Shown here in pieces: positions 36,303 to 44,696 of a DNA stretch of 64,000 nucleotides. A model generated the notes under the pieces. It was not told the DNA's origin and searched no databases. It saw only the letters and a program-made list of their open reading frames with translations. The position numbers and the translations under genes are program-made. Positions within the stretch are counted from its first letter, which is position 1, and every line of letters starts with the position of its first letter. This DNA comes from Sphingobium abikonense NBRC 16140 (GTDB lineage Bacteria; Pseudomonadota; Alphaproteobacteria; Sphingomonadales; Sphingomonadaceae). Where the stretch lies: the NCBI RefSeq assembly GCF_001598335.1, contig NZ_BCYT01000009.1:62001-126000 (forward strand), read 5' to 3'.

Positions 36303-37648
36303 GATTCATCCTCCGGCTGGACAACGAAGCGCGCGCCGGGCGCTGCATCTTCGACGTGGAGCGTCAGCCCATGGCGCTGCGCGATCGCCAGCGCAAGAGC
36401 CAGCCCAAGGCCATGGCCGCCGTCCGCCGCCCCGTCCAGACGGACATAGCGCTCGAAAATTCGTTCGCGGTCCGCCGCAGGGATGCCATCGCCATCATCC
36501 TCCACAATGATGCGCGGCCCGGCGGACAGTTGAAGCGACACGCTGCCGCCGCTCGGTACATATTTGAAGCCATTGTCGAGCAGATTCGACATGAGCCGCA
36601 TCATCTGCACCGCATCGGCGCGCAAGCGTATGCCGGGGGCGATGCGAGCATGGAAGCCGATCCCCAATTCCTCAGCGCTCGCGCCGTAAAGGTCGGCCAG
36701 ATTTTCCGCGATATCGCTCAAGCTGACTTCCGCAAGCCCACGCATGTCGCCGCGCATCGCTTGTGTGCCGGCAATGTCGAGCAGGGAATCGAGCAAGCGC
36801 ACGACGCTGCGTATCTCGGCCCGCGACCGCTCCAGCGTTTGCAGCAGCATATCGTCTCGCGTCGCCTCCATAGCCCGCAGGATACGCGTATCCAGATGCA
36901 TGAGCGGCGTGCGGATTTCGTGCGCCGTTTGATCGGATACGGCGCGCTGCGCTTCAATCAGGCGTTCGACCTGGTCGAGCATGTCGTTGGTGTTGGTCGC
37001 CAGTTCCGTCAGTTCGTCGCTATCGCCCGCGCCGGGCACGCGTGCTTCAATATGACCAGCGCGGACGGCGGCAAAGGTGGCGTTCACCGCCTCCACCCGA
37101 TTGCGCAGGCGCCGGGCGGCAAAATGGCCCGCGACTAGGCTGAGCCCGGCGATCAACGCACCCGCCGTAGCAAAAGCGACAGCCAGGCGGGCGAGCAGCG
37201 CCTGACCGCGATAGTCGCTGCGTCCCACCACCAGTCTCATGTCCGGCCCAAGTTGCGTCGCCCGGGCGAACATGCGTTCGCCATCGGCCAAAGTAACGAA
37301 CCGCGCTTCCGATATGTTCGGGGCGATGCGCGGCCAGCGGGTCAGGTTGCCCGCGATCCGATCGCCATTGTCGCGCGCCAGCAGATACCAGACGCGTTCG
37401 CCATCCTGACGCTCCACCTCGAAGCGATCGGCGATCCGCGCCTTCAGATCTTCCCTGCCTGCGCTGACATATATGTCGGCAAGGCCGGCAAGGTCGGTAT
37501 CAACCTCCCGCGCGAGCATGGCGCGCGCGTCATTGTCGACAATCTGGCGCACGACCAGAAACAGCGCCAGGGTCGACAGCAGGCTGACCAGCAAGGCCGA
37601 CATCGTGACCCGGCCGAAAATCGACCGGAACAGGCCAGGCCTAGCCAC
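36299..37648 (-). CDS. Sensor histidine kinase
   Basis: 449 residues from GTG 37648, overlapping the regulator stop by eight bases. One membrane helix at about 14-32, a periplasmic region of some 130 residues, a second helix near 155-178, then HAMP. The dimerisation histidine is near residue 242 in DQTAHEIRTPLMHLD. The ATPase domain has NLLDNGFKYVP, EDDGDGIP and GHGLGLALALAIAQRHG. It is an inner-membrane kinase partnered with the adjacent OmpR-type regulator; the stimulus is unknown. The resemblance is to QseC/TctE-like kinases in general. Confidence 0.92.
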   Translation of the reverse strand: MARPGLFRSIFGRVTMSALLVSLLSTLALFLVVRQIVDNDARAMLAREVDTDLAGLADIYVSAGREDLKARIADRFEVERQDGERVWYLLARDNGDRIAGNLTRWPRIAPNISEARFVTLADGERMFARATQLGPDMRLVVGRSDYRGQALLARLAVAFATAGALIAGLSLVAGHFAARRLRNRVEAVNATFAAVRAGHIEARVPGAGDSDELTELATNTNDMLDQVERLIEAQRAVSDQTAHEIRTPLMHLDTRILRAMEATRDDMLLQTLERSRAEIRSVVRLLDSLLDIAGTQAMRGDMRGLAEVSLSDIAENLADLYGASAEELGIGFHARIAPGIRLRADAVQMMRLMSNLLDNGFKYVPSGGSVSLQLSAGPRIIVEDDGDGIPAADRERIFERYVRLDGAADGGHGLGLALALAIAQRHGLTLHVEDAAPGARFVVQPEDES

Positions 37649-38351
37649 GAGCCGCGTCTGCGTGCGCGATCAGCCGATAGCCGGTTCCCCAGACGGTTTC
37701 CAGAACCGGCGTATCGAAACCCTCCTCCAGCTTACGGCGCAAGCGGCCGACATTCACGTCGACCACATTGGTCTGGGGATCAAAGCTCAGCTTCCAGACA
37801 TGGCGCAACAGCATCTCGCGCGTCACCACTTCGCCGGCATGGTCCATGAGGTAGCGGAAAAGCTCGAATTCCTTGGGCGACAAAGGAAGATGCCGTCCCT
37901 GTCGAAAGGCGGTTCGCGCCTTCACATGGCATTCCAGGTCTCCGAACAGCAGCACGGGTTCATGGCTGCGGCGGCTGGCGCGCCGCCAGAGAGCGCGCAC
38001 GCGGGCGACCAGCTCGTCGGGTTCGAAGGGCTTGGCGAGATAGTCATCCACGCCGCTTTCCAGCCCTTCGACCCGATGTTCGCTGCGGCCCAGCGCCGAC
38101 AGCATCAGGACCGGCGCGCCGACGCCGGCCGAGCGCATCCGCGTGACGATGTCTATGCCCGACAGATGCGGCAACATGCGGTCGAGGATGACGACGTCAT
38201 GCCCTCCGCTTCCTGCCCGATGGAGGCCTGCCGGCCCATCGGCAGCCTGTTCCACCGTCATGCCCGCAGCGTTCAGGATCGCCGCGATCGTCGCCCGCGC
38301 CGCCTCGTCATCCTCCACCAGCAAAACGGAAATCTGATCAGACTGCCCCAT
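37641..38351 (-). CDS. OmpR/PhoB-family response regulator
   Basis: 236 residues. The receiver has Glu13-Asp14-Asp15, phospho-acceptor Asp57 in VVILDRMLPHLSG and Lys in YLAKPFEPDELVAR. The C-terminal winged helix (about 135-230) includes LPLSPKEFELFRYLMDHAGE and VWGTGYRL. First gene of the regulator-kinase-secreted protein operon. The 196-base gap to the TauE/SafE gene holds that gene's terminator and presumably this operon's promoter. Confidence 0.93.
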   Translation of the reverse strand: MGQSDQISVLLVEDDEAARATIAAILNAAGMTVEQAADGPAGLHRAGSGGHDVVILDRMLPHLSGIDIVTRMRSAGVGAPVLMLSALGRSEHRVEGLESGVDDYLAKPFEPDELVARVRALWRRASRRSHEPVLLFGDLECHVKARTAFRQGRHLPLSPKEFELFRYLMDHAGEVVTREMLLRHVWKLSFDPQTNVVDVNVGRLRRKLEEGFDTPVLETVWGTGYRLIAHADAARG

Positions 38352-38492
38352 GATCCCCCCGGCTTAGCCTTAACGGCAAAGCCCGCCAGTGACAAAGCCT
38401 GTTAGAGGACGCGAAGCCGGGCATCGTTTCGGTTACGGCCTGCCCCTGCCGATGGGAACAGTGAAACCCCGCTGTCTTACCTTTCTCAAACG

Positions 38493-38520
38493 AAAAACGG
38501 CCGCCATGTCCGGCAGCCGT
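38493..38520 (-). terminator. Intrinsic terminator of the TauE/SafE transporter gene
   Basis: On the minus strand ACGGCTGCC (38512-38520) pairs with GGCGGCCGT (38497-38505) across a six-base loop with one G-T pair, and five T follow. It is 27 bases after the transporter stop. Confidence 0.78.
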
Positions 38521-38547
38521 TTCGTGTCATCCATGACCGCGTGGGAT

Positions 38548-39378
38548 TTACATTTTCAAACCGTTGCGCAGCATCAGCATGCCGATGATGAGGAGATAGA
38601 CGCCGAAAATCTTTTTTAAGGGTCCCGCCGGCAGGCTGTGCGCCGCCGCCACACCGAGCGGCGCGGTCAGCATCGACATGGACGCAATCGCCAATGTCCC
38701 GGGGATATTGATGTAGCCCAGCGATCCCCAGGGCAGGCCCGTTTCCTTCAGGCCAATGATGGCAAAGCCGATGGTCGTGGGGATGGCGATCAAGGTGCCG
38801 ATACCCGATGCGGTCGCAATGGCCCGGTGGATGGTCCGCCCGCAAAGCGTCATCACCATGATCGCGATGGTGCCGCCGCCAATGCCCAGCAGCGAGGAAA
38901 AGGTGCCGAGGCCGCCCGCGATACCGACCCGCACGATACCGGACGGCATGGTGTCGCTGATCACCTTCCCGCTGACCTTGGGCAGCAGGAAATTGAGCGA
39001 CATCAGGACCACGCCACCGCCAAAGATCATCTTGAGCGTACGACCATCGACATGGCTGGCGAGCAAGACGCCCGCACCGCATCCCATGACGATCCACGGC
39101 GCCCAGGCCTTGAGCACTTCGAATTCCACCGCGCCGCGTTTGGCATGGGACAGGAGCGACCGGATCGACGTGACGATGATGGTGGCGGCGGACGTGCCGA
39201 TCGCGACATGGGCAATGGCATCTTTCGTGCCGCCAAGCAGCGGCAAAACAACCAGCAAGGCCGGCACAACGACGAAGCCGCCGCCAATCCCGAAAATGCC
39301 CGCGGCAAATCCGGCCAGCAACCCGGCCGCCAGCATGGCCACCAGCGGCACCAGCCATGTCGTGATTTCGGCAGACAT
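38548..39378 (-). CDS. TauE/SafE (TSUP) family permease
   Basis: 276 residues from ATG 39378 with a G-rich ribosome site upstream (a GTG directly before it is in frame). Seven to eight membrane helices, with the two TSUP repeats visible as GFAAGIFGIGGGFVVVPALL near the start and LGTFSSLLGIGGGTIAIMVM in the second half. The paired G-x-G-G-G motifs are the family hallmark. Members export or import sulfite, sulfonates or other organic anions across the inner membrane; substrate unknown here. It stands alone with its own terminator. Confidence 0.9.
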   Translation of the reverse strand: MSAEITTWLVPLVAMLAAGLLAGFAAGIFGIGGGFVVVPALLVVLPLLGGTKDAIAHVAIGTSAATIIVTSIRSLLSHAKRGAVEFEVLKAWAPWIVMGCGAGVLLASHVDGRTLKMIFGGGVVLMSLNFLLPKVSGKVISDTMPSGIVRVGIAGGLGTFSSLLGIGGGTIAIMVMTLCGRTIHRAIATASGIGTLIAIPTTIGFAIIGLKETGLPWGSLGYINIPGTLAIASMSMLTAPLGVAAAHSLPAGPLKKIFGVYLLIIGMLMLRNGLKM

Positions 39379-39627
39379 CACAGCCCCCCTTTCCGCGCAG
39401 GTCCGCCCGCGCGCATGTTTATGCCATCGCCCTGCGGGATCAAGGCGGCGAAAATGGGGTAATCGTCCATGATGTCAGACCATGCCTCTCTTCGGCGGAA
39501 CCAGGATGCGTGGGGGCATGCGGTGATGTTCCCCTGCCCCGCTCAACGAACAAGAAGGAATAACCCGCAACGTCCGTCGCGCCGTTCGCGTTACAATCTG
39601 GAAACAATTGCAGACGGGACGTTGGAA
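39379..39627. other. Non-coding gap between transporter and ald terminator
   Basis: About 250 bases with no credible gene. It should contain the promoter of the TauE/SafE gene (minus strand, right end at 39379). The short open frames here show no family likeness and no ribosome sites at usable spacing. Confidence 0.5.
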
Positions 39628-39672
39628 AGAAAAAAAAGAAAGGCGCCAACCCCGGTGAGGAGGTTGGCGCCT
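39628..39672 (-). terminator. Intrinsic terminator of ald
   Basis: On the minus strand AGGCGCCAACC (39662-39672) pairs perfectly with GGTTGGCGCCT (39641-39651) over a ten-base loop, followed by TTCTTTTTTT. The stem starts 59 bases after the ald stop. It is one of the two strongest terminators in the window. Confidence 0.92.
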
Positions 39673-39731
39673 GTTTACCGCGCGCTTCTCGAGCGTATCA
39701 ATGGCCCGAGAGGATTACGGTCGCATCCGGA

Positions 39732-40850
39732 TCAGGCCACGGCCTGTTCCGCCGGCGTATAGGGCAGATTGAGATCGTCGGCCACCGCCTGATAGGTGAC
39801 CTTGCCGTCCCATATATTCAGGCCCGCACGCAGATGGACATCGCGGCGAAGCGCCTCCTTCCACCCCAGTTCGGCAATGCGCAGCGCATGGGGCAGCGTG
39901 ACGTTATTCAACGCATAAGTGCTGGTGCGCGCGACCGCGCCGGGCATGTTGGCGACGCAATAGTGCACGACATCATCGACGATATAGGTCGGCTCCGCGT
40001 GGGTCGTTGCATGGCTGGTTTCGAAACAGCCGCCCTGGTCGATCGCGACATCGACCAGGACCGCGCCCTTCTTCATGGTCTTGAGCATGTCGGCGGTCAC
40101 GAGCTTGGGCGCGGCCGCCCCCGGAATAAGCACCGCGCCGATCACCAGGTCAGCGTCCGCGACGCAATCGGCAAGATTGGCCTTGTTTGAAAAGCGCGTC
40201 TTGGCCCGCGCTTCGAAATACATGCCCAGCTTCTCCAGAACCTCGGGGCTACGGTCGAGGATGGTGACGTCCGCGCCAAGCCCAGCCGCCATCTGCGCCG
40301 CGTTGAAGCCGACAACGCCACCGCCGATGACGGCGACCTTGGCGGGCAGCACGCCCGGCACGCCGCCCAGCAGCACGCCACGTCCGCCATGCGCCTTTTC
40401 CAGCGCCGTCGCACCAGCCTGAATAGCCATGCGCCCGGCGACCTGGCTCATCGGCTTGAGCAGCGGCAGGCCGCCGCTGACGTCCGTCACGGTTTCATAG
40501 GCGATGCAGGTCGCACCGCTGGCAATAAGGTCGCGGGTCTGGTCCGGATCGGGTGCCAGGTGCAGATAGGTATAGAGAATCTGGCCAGGCCGCAGCATCG
40601 CGCGTTCCACGGCTTGCGGCTCCTTCACCTTCACGATCATGTCGGCCGCAGCGAAGATTTCGGCTGCCGTGGCGATGATGTCGGCGCCCGCCTTGACGTA
40701 GAGATCGTCGCTCGCGCCGATGCCGTTGCCCGCGCCGGTTTCCACCAGCACGCGATGCCCATGCGCGGTCAGCTCATGCACGCTCTCGGGCGTCAGGCCG
40801 ACGCGATATTCGTGATTCTTGATTTCCTTGACGGTGCCGACGATCATCAT
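39732..40850 (-). CDS. ald: Alanine dehydrogenase
   Basis: 372 residues from ATG 40850, with GGAGAG just upstream; the next codon is also ATG. The open frame further upstream covers the divergent promoter. [20 protein letters not shown] is the family start (Arg and Lys substrate contacts), and [20 protein letters not shown] is the Rossmann NAD loop; [14 protein letters not shown] completes the catalytic region. It interconverts L-alanine and pyruvate plus ammonia with NAD. The divergent Lrp/AsnC-type gene is its probable activator. Confidence 0.96.
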   Translation of the reverse strand: MMIVGTVKEIKNHEYRVGLTPESVHELTAHGHRVLVETGAGNGIGASDDLYVKAGADIIATAAEIFAAADMIVKVKEPQAVERAMLRPGQILYTYLHLAPDPDQTRDLIASGATCIAYETVTDVSGGLPLLKPMSQVAGRMAIQAGATALEKAHGGRGVLLGGVPGVLPAKVAVIGGGVVGFNAAQMAAGLGADVTILDRSPEVLEKLGMYFEARAKTRFSNKANLADCVADADLVIGAVLIPGAAAPKLVTADMLKTMKKGAVLVDVAIDQGGCFETSHATTHAEPTYIVDDVVHYCVANMPGAVARTSTYALNNVTLPHALRIAELGWKEALRRDVHLRAGLNIWDGKVTYQAVADDLNLPYTPAEQAVA

Positions 40851-41005
40851 GTCTCTCCAAAGCCGAGGGACGGCGCGCGATTGCACTTCCGTATGGCCTG
40901 CGTGATACCGCAAAGGCGACGGCGAATGGTCCTGTATTTGCAGGGTGGAAGCGAAGACCTGCGGATGATATGCCGCGATATTGCCAATCAGCGGGATGAT
41001 TTCGC

Positions 41006-41473
41006 GTGGATCGCTTCGACATCGCCATATTGGAAGCGCTGCAAAATGATTCCCGCCGATCCATGGCGGATCTGGGCGATCGGATCGGCCTGTCCTCTTC
41101 TGCCTGCCATCGCCGCATCAAGGCGATGGAGGAAGCAGGCCTGATCGCAGGTTATGCCGCACGGCTGGACCCCAAAGCGCTCGGGCTTGACCTCCAGGCC
41201 TTTGTCGAAATCTCTCTGACCAGCCAGAGCCGGGAAATTATGGATCGGTTCGAACGCGCGGTGGCCGACTTTCCGGAAATATTGGAATGTCATCTGATGG
41301 CGGGCCAGGCCGACTATCTGCTGCGCGTGGCCGCCGCGGACCTGAAAGGGTTCGACGCCATTCACCGCGACTGCCTCGCCCGCTTGCCCGGCGTCTCCGC
41401 CATCCGCACCAGCTTTGCGATCCGTCGTATCCGCGATTGGCAGGGCTATCGCCTGCGCGGCCTCAAGGCTTAG
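41006..41473 (+). CDS. Lrp/AsnC-family regulator, probably of ald
   Basis: 155 residues from a GTG at 41006. The N-terminal helix-turn-helix (about 1-60) reads DIAILEALQNDSRRSMADLG then SSSACHRRIKAMEEAGLI, and the RAM/AsnC ligand domain covers about 65-150 (CHLMAGQADYLLRVAAADL). Such regulators sense amino acids as octamers. It is divergent from ald with 155 bases between the starts, the arrangement of AldR/ald in other bacteria, so alanine-responsive control of ald is inferred. Its last 11 bases overlap the convergent cyclophilin gene. Confidence 0.9.
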   Translation: MDRFDIAILEALQNDSRRSMADLGDRIGLSSSACHRRIKAMEEAGLIAGYAARLDPKALGLDLQAFVEISLTSQSREIMDRFERAVADFPEILECHLMAGQADYLLRVAAADLKGFDAIHRDCLARLPGVSAIRTSFAIRRIRDWQGYRLRGLKA

Positions 41474-42356
41474 CCCGGACCGGGACCGGCGCATTGCACA
41501 GATCCACGCCGCCCGCAGGCCTTTCGTAGAAATCATCCTTTCGGTTGGCGCGCAGACGCAGATATTCACTGAAAATCGGTGACGTCGTATCCATTTGCTG
41601 GAAATGCGGCTGCTGCGCAGCGGGCAGGTCGCTCGCCAGGCGCACGGACACTATAGGCACCGGGCGCTCCGATCCTGTGTAGAAGCCCAACTCCCCCGAT
41701 CCGCGCGGCAGGCTGGATAGATGCGCCATGCCGTCGATTACGCGTCCGACAACCGCGATATTGCGGTCAAGCTGGCGCGGCGCCTGGCCGATCACGGCGT
41801 AAAGTTCCGCGCCGGTGCCAGCGTCAGGCGACAGGTTGCGGCCGACCCCGACATAGCCATAGCAATGCGGCAGCCAGGCGGCGTCCCCATCCATCGCCAC
41901 CGGCCAACCCGCGACGAAACCCGTTTTGGGCGCATAGGCGTCAGGATAGGGCAAAGATGTGACCTGCAGTCGCCGGTTGGCGAGCAGCACTGTGTAATCA
42001 GCCGCGCTGGTCTGGAGCAGACCGGGCGGCAACGGTTTTTTCTCCGTCACGTCGCCCCATTGCGCGACATAATTGTCCTGAACCCGATTAATGCTGGTTC
42101 CATCCCACCAATGCGCCTGGGCAAGCGTGCGGATATTGGCGACGTGGCGGGGCGCCATGCCCGGGGCGAGCTGAACGATAATCTGCGCGCCCCCCTCGAC
42201 CGTCATCACGATCACATCCTCTCCGGGAATGTCCGTCCATGCGCTCGCCGGCGATGATGCGATGAGTGCGGCTGGCGTGGCCGGCGGCGCGCTGTTTGCC
42301 GGGATGGGAGCCAAGGCCAGGGCTGCTGCAAGAATGGAGGAAAGCGAATGAATCAT
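41463..42356 (-). CDS. Secreted cyclophilin-type peptidyl-prolyl isomerase
   Basis: 297 residues from ATG 42356; the frame opens further upstream but runs through the tRNA gene. The leader MIHSLSSILAAALALAPIP ends NSAPPA. The cyclophilin fold begins near 50 (VIVMTVEGGAQIIVQLAPGM, APRHVANIRTLAQAHWWDG) and includes SINRVQDNYVAQWGD. Between there and VVGRVIDGMAHLSSLP is an insertion of about 70 residues. The PPIase active-site Arg and Phe are not all obvious, so it may be a chaperone more than a fast isomerase. Its start overlaps no gene; a dyad lies seven bases upstream. Confidence 0.85.
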   Translation of the reverse strand: MIHSLSSILAAALALAPIPANSAPPATPAALIASSPASAWTDIPGEDVIVMTVEGGAQIIVQLAPGMAPRHVANIRTLAQAHWWDGTSINRVQDNYVAQWGDVTEKKPLPPGLLQTSAADYTVLLANRRLQVTSLPYPDAYAPKTGFVAGWPVAMDGDAAWLPHCYGYVGVGRNLSPDAGTGAELYAVIGQAPRQLDRNIAVVGRVIDGMAHLSSLPRGSGELGFYTGSERPVPIVSVRLASDLPAAQQPHFQQMDTTSPIFSEYLRLRANRKDDFYERPAGGVDLCNAPVPVRAKP

Positions 42357-42362
42357 CGGGCC

Positions 42363-42383
42363 ATCAAACAAAAGACGTTTGAT
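42363..42383. promoter_or_regulatory. Dyad just upstream of the cyclophilin start
   Basis: ATCAAAC (42363-42369) and GTTTGAT (42377-42383) are perfect inverted arms separated by seven bases, centred 17 bases before the cyclophilin ATG. It could be a repressor operator, or an RNA hairpin masking the ribosome site. No regulator was identified. Confidence 0.45.
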
Positions 42384-42509
42384 AAAGTAAAGCGATGCCG
42401 TTGATGCCCCTTGCCACCCCGCCCGCCCCGCGATAGGGAGCCGCCTTCCAGTGCGATTGGATAAAAGAACCCGATTCACGCCGCTTCCAGCGACAACAGG
42501 GTTCCGTGC

Positions 42510-42600
42510 GGAGCGGTGGCCGAGTGGTCGAAGGCGCTCGCCTGGAAAGTGAGTATACGTCAAAAGCGTATCGAGGGTTCGAATCCCTCCCGCTCCGCCA
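42510..42600 (+). tRNA. tRNA-Ser (anticodon GGA)
   Basis: 91 bases including an encoded CCA. Acceptor arms GGAGCGG (42510-42516) and CCGCTCC (42590-42596) pair fully, then G and CCA follow. The anticodon GGA (42544-42546) sits in CTGGAAA, and the long variable arm (TATACGTC...AGCGTAT) is that of a class II serine tRNA. The T loop GGTTCGAATCC is standard. It reads UCC and UCU codons. Confidence 0.97.
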
Positions 42601-43058
42601 CCTACTCTTATATCGTCGTACTGCCCCCGTCTTTGCCCAATGGGCGCAAAGTAGCGTGAACTGACGACGATTACCTGCATAGAGAACCATGCGGCCCCTG
42701 CGCCTGCGAGAACCTACGCCGTCTTCCTCTACTCATCCAGTTCGTTCAGAAAGGCGAATGCGGTTTCAAACCACCCAATGTTTAGCAAGGCTTTGATGTC
42801 TTGAACGCAATCATGCGAAAATAGAAGCAGGCGAACTGCGCAATAAATCATGAAAAGTGCGGGTTCTGCGCCAGTTTCAGGTGTCTTTTCGGACCGGAAT
42901 ATTACCGAGCGCCCGGACCGCGCTAAAGACCTCCCCACTGCAGTCGTAACACGGGATGCGCCTCCAGCATTCCGGCGTGGACAATCCGACATCGGAAAGA
43001 AGGAGAGTCGGCATGAATCATAGCAGGCGATCTGGACACTGAATGCGCCGGAACAAGG
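42601..43058. other. Gene-poor, more AT-rich gap after tRNA-Ser
   Basis: 458 bases without a convincing gene. A minus-strand open frame (42729-42992, 87 residues, ending IGWFETAFAFLNELDE) has no recognisable family or clear ribosome site. The base composition looks less GC-rich than its surroundings. It could be remnant DNA from an insertion next to the tRNA, but I see no integrase and no repeat of the tRNA 3' end. Confidence 0.4.
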
Positions 43059-44696
43059 TCAGCTTTTGCGTTTGAATGACGTGGCATCGGCTTGGTCCCA
43101 CCATCTTGCAAGCCGTGCGTCTCGCGCGCCGTCCAGCAACTCACCGGCCTCCACGAACGGATAGAGTTCGTCCATGGACCGCATCTCGACGGCGCTGATC
43201 CGCTGCCGCAACCCGTCCGGCGTAAACTCGTCCGGAGAACTCAGGCCACAGGCCACCACGATCTCGTGCAGGGCGTCGAGCGTGCTGCGCTGGAAACGGG
43301 CGACCCGCTCCGCCTTTTCCGGGATGACCAGTGCGCGCTGGCGGGCGGGGGACTGGGTCGCGACGCCAGTAGGACAGGTGTCAGTATGGCATCGCATCGA
43401 CTGTACGCACCCCAAGGAGAACATGAAGGCGCGCGCCGCATTGCACCAGTCAGCGCCCAGTGCCGCATTCATCGCGATACCGGCGCCCGACATGATCTTT
43501 CCGGAGGCGGCGAGCCGGATCCGGCCTTTGAGGTTCGTGCCGACCAGTGCGTTGCGGGCGAGCATCAAGCCTTCACGCAATGGCATGCCGACCCGGTCGG
43601 ACAATTCGGTGGGAGCAGCGCCGGTACCGCCCTCCGCGCCGTCTATGACGATGAAGTCGACCAATATGCCGGTTTCCAGCATCGCCTTCATCACCGCGAA
43701 CAATTCGTGAGGATAGCCGACGCACAATTTGAGCCCGACCGGCTTGCCACCCGACAAGTCCCGCATCCGAGCGGCGAACTCGACCAGTTCGATAGGCGTC
43801 GAAAAGGCACTGTGGCCAGGCGGGGAGAGGCAATCCTGCCCCTGCGGCACGTCGCGGGTCTGCGCTATTTCCGCCGTCACCTTGGGGCCGGGCAGCAGGC
43901 CGCCATGGCCGGGCTTAGCGCCCTGGCTTAGCTTGATCTCGGTCATTTTCACGGCGTCGTGTGCGGCACGGTCGGAGAAATGGGCTGGGTCGAAATGGCC
44001 GTCCTTGTCGCGGCACCCGAAATAGCCCGAGCCGACTTCCCAGACGATGTCGCCGCCATGCTTCAAATGATAGTGCGAGAGTCCACCCTCGCCGGTGTCG
44101 TGATAGAAGCCGCCTTGCTTCGCCCCGAGGTTCAGCGCTTCTATCGCGTGAGCGCCCAGTGCGCCGAAACTCATGGCCGAGATATTGAGCCGCGCCGCGC
44201 TGTAAGGACGGCTGCATTGATCCGTGCCCACATGCACCCGCGTGTCTTTCGGCGCGTTGCGGGCAGGAGCGATTGAATGGGCGAGCCATTCATATTCATC
44301 GGAATAGACATCCAGTTCGGTGCCAAAGGGATGAGCGTCGACTTCACCCTTGGCCCGTGCGTAGACCAGCGACCGCTCGTCGTGGCTGAAGGGGCGGCCA
44401 TCGAGATCGCTCTCGACAATATAGGCGCGCAGGAACGGGCGCAGCCACTCGAAGAACCAGCGTGCGCGCGCGGAGACCGGATAATTGCGGCGCAGGGAAT
44501 GATGTGTCTGGAACAGATCGATCAGCGCCACCAGCAATATTGGCCCGAACAGCAGCAACGCCCACAGGGCATGCGGATGCCGCCCGCAGATGATGAGGGT
44601 CGCGATAGTCCCCGCCAGGGCGAGCAGCAGCACGAGGTTGCGCGACAGGGCGTGATCGCGCGTGAGCGCGGCGGTGATGCTCGACTGCGGCCTCAT
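43059..44696 (-). CDS. Membrane-anchored FMN glutamate-synthase-like protein
   Basis: 545 residues from ATG 44696, overlapping the upstream ThDP-enzyme stop (ATGA). Two hydrophobic helices near 20-60 anchor it. The glutamate-synthase alpha/beta barrel covers about 150-520: ISAMSFGALGAHAIEALNLG, KLSQGAKPGHGGLLPG, DGAEGGTGAAP and RLAASGKIMSGAGIA (FMN site). The Cys pattern in GCVQSMRCHTDTCPTGVATQ resembles the 3Fe-4S cluster of GltB. It has no amidotransferase domain, so it is not classical GOGAT; it may use ammonia or act as a flavin oxidoreductase on an unknown substrate. Its coupling to a PoxB-like enzyme suggests electron transfer (inference). Confidence 0.88.
   Translation of the reverse strand: MRPQSSITAALTRDHALSRNLVLLLALAGTIATLIICGRHPHALWALLLFGPILLVALIDLFQTHHSLRRNYPVSARARWFFEWLRPFLRAYIVESDLDGRPFSHDERSLVYARAKGEVDAHPFGTELDVYSDEYEWLAHSIAPARNAPKDTRVHVGTDQCSRPYSAARLNISAMSFGALGAHAIEALNLGAKQGGFYHDTGEGGLSHYHLKHGGDIVWEVGSGYFGCRDKDGHFDPAHFSDRAAHDAVKMTEIKLSQGAKPGHGGLLPGPKVTAEIAQTRDVPQGQDCLSPPGHSAFSTPIELVEFAARMRDLSGGKPVGLKLCVGYPHELFAVMKAMLETGILVDFIVIDGAEGGTGAAPTELSDRVGMPLREGLMLARNALVGTNLKGRIRLAASGKIMSGAGIAMNAALGADWCNAARAFMFSLGCVQSMRCHTDTCPTGVATQSPARQRALVIPEKAERVARFQRSTLDALHEIVVACGLSSPDEFTPDGLRQRISAVEMRSMDELYPFVEAGELLDGARDARLARWWDQADATSFKRKS

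Noticed and set aside
42510..42600. tRNA-Ser as attachment site of an integrative element
   Set aside because: No integrase gene and no copy of the tRNA 3' end was found to the right in this window.
42729..42992. 87-residue minus-strand open frame in the gap after tRNA-Ser
   Set aside because: No ribosome site, no recognised family and an AT-richer setting; cannot be told from chance.
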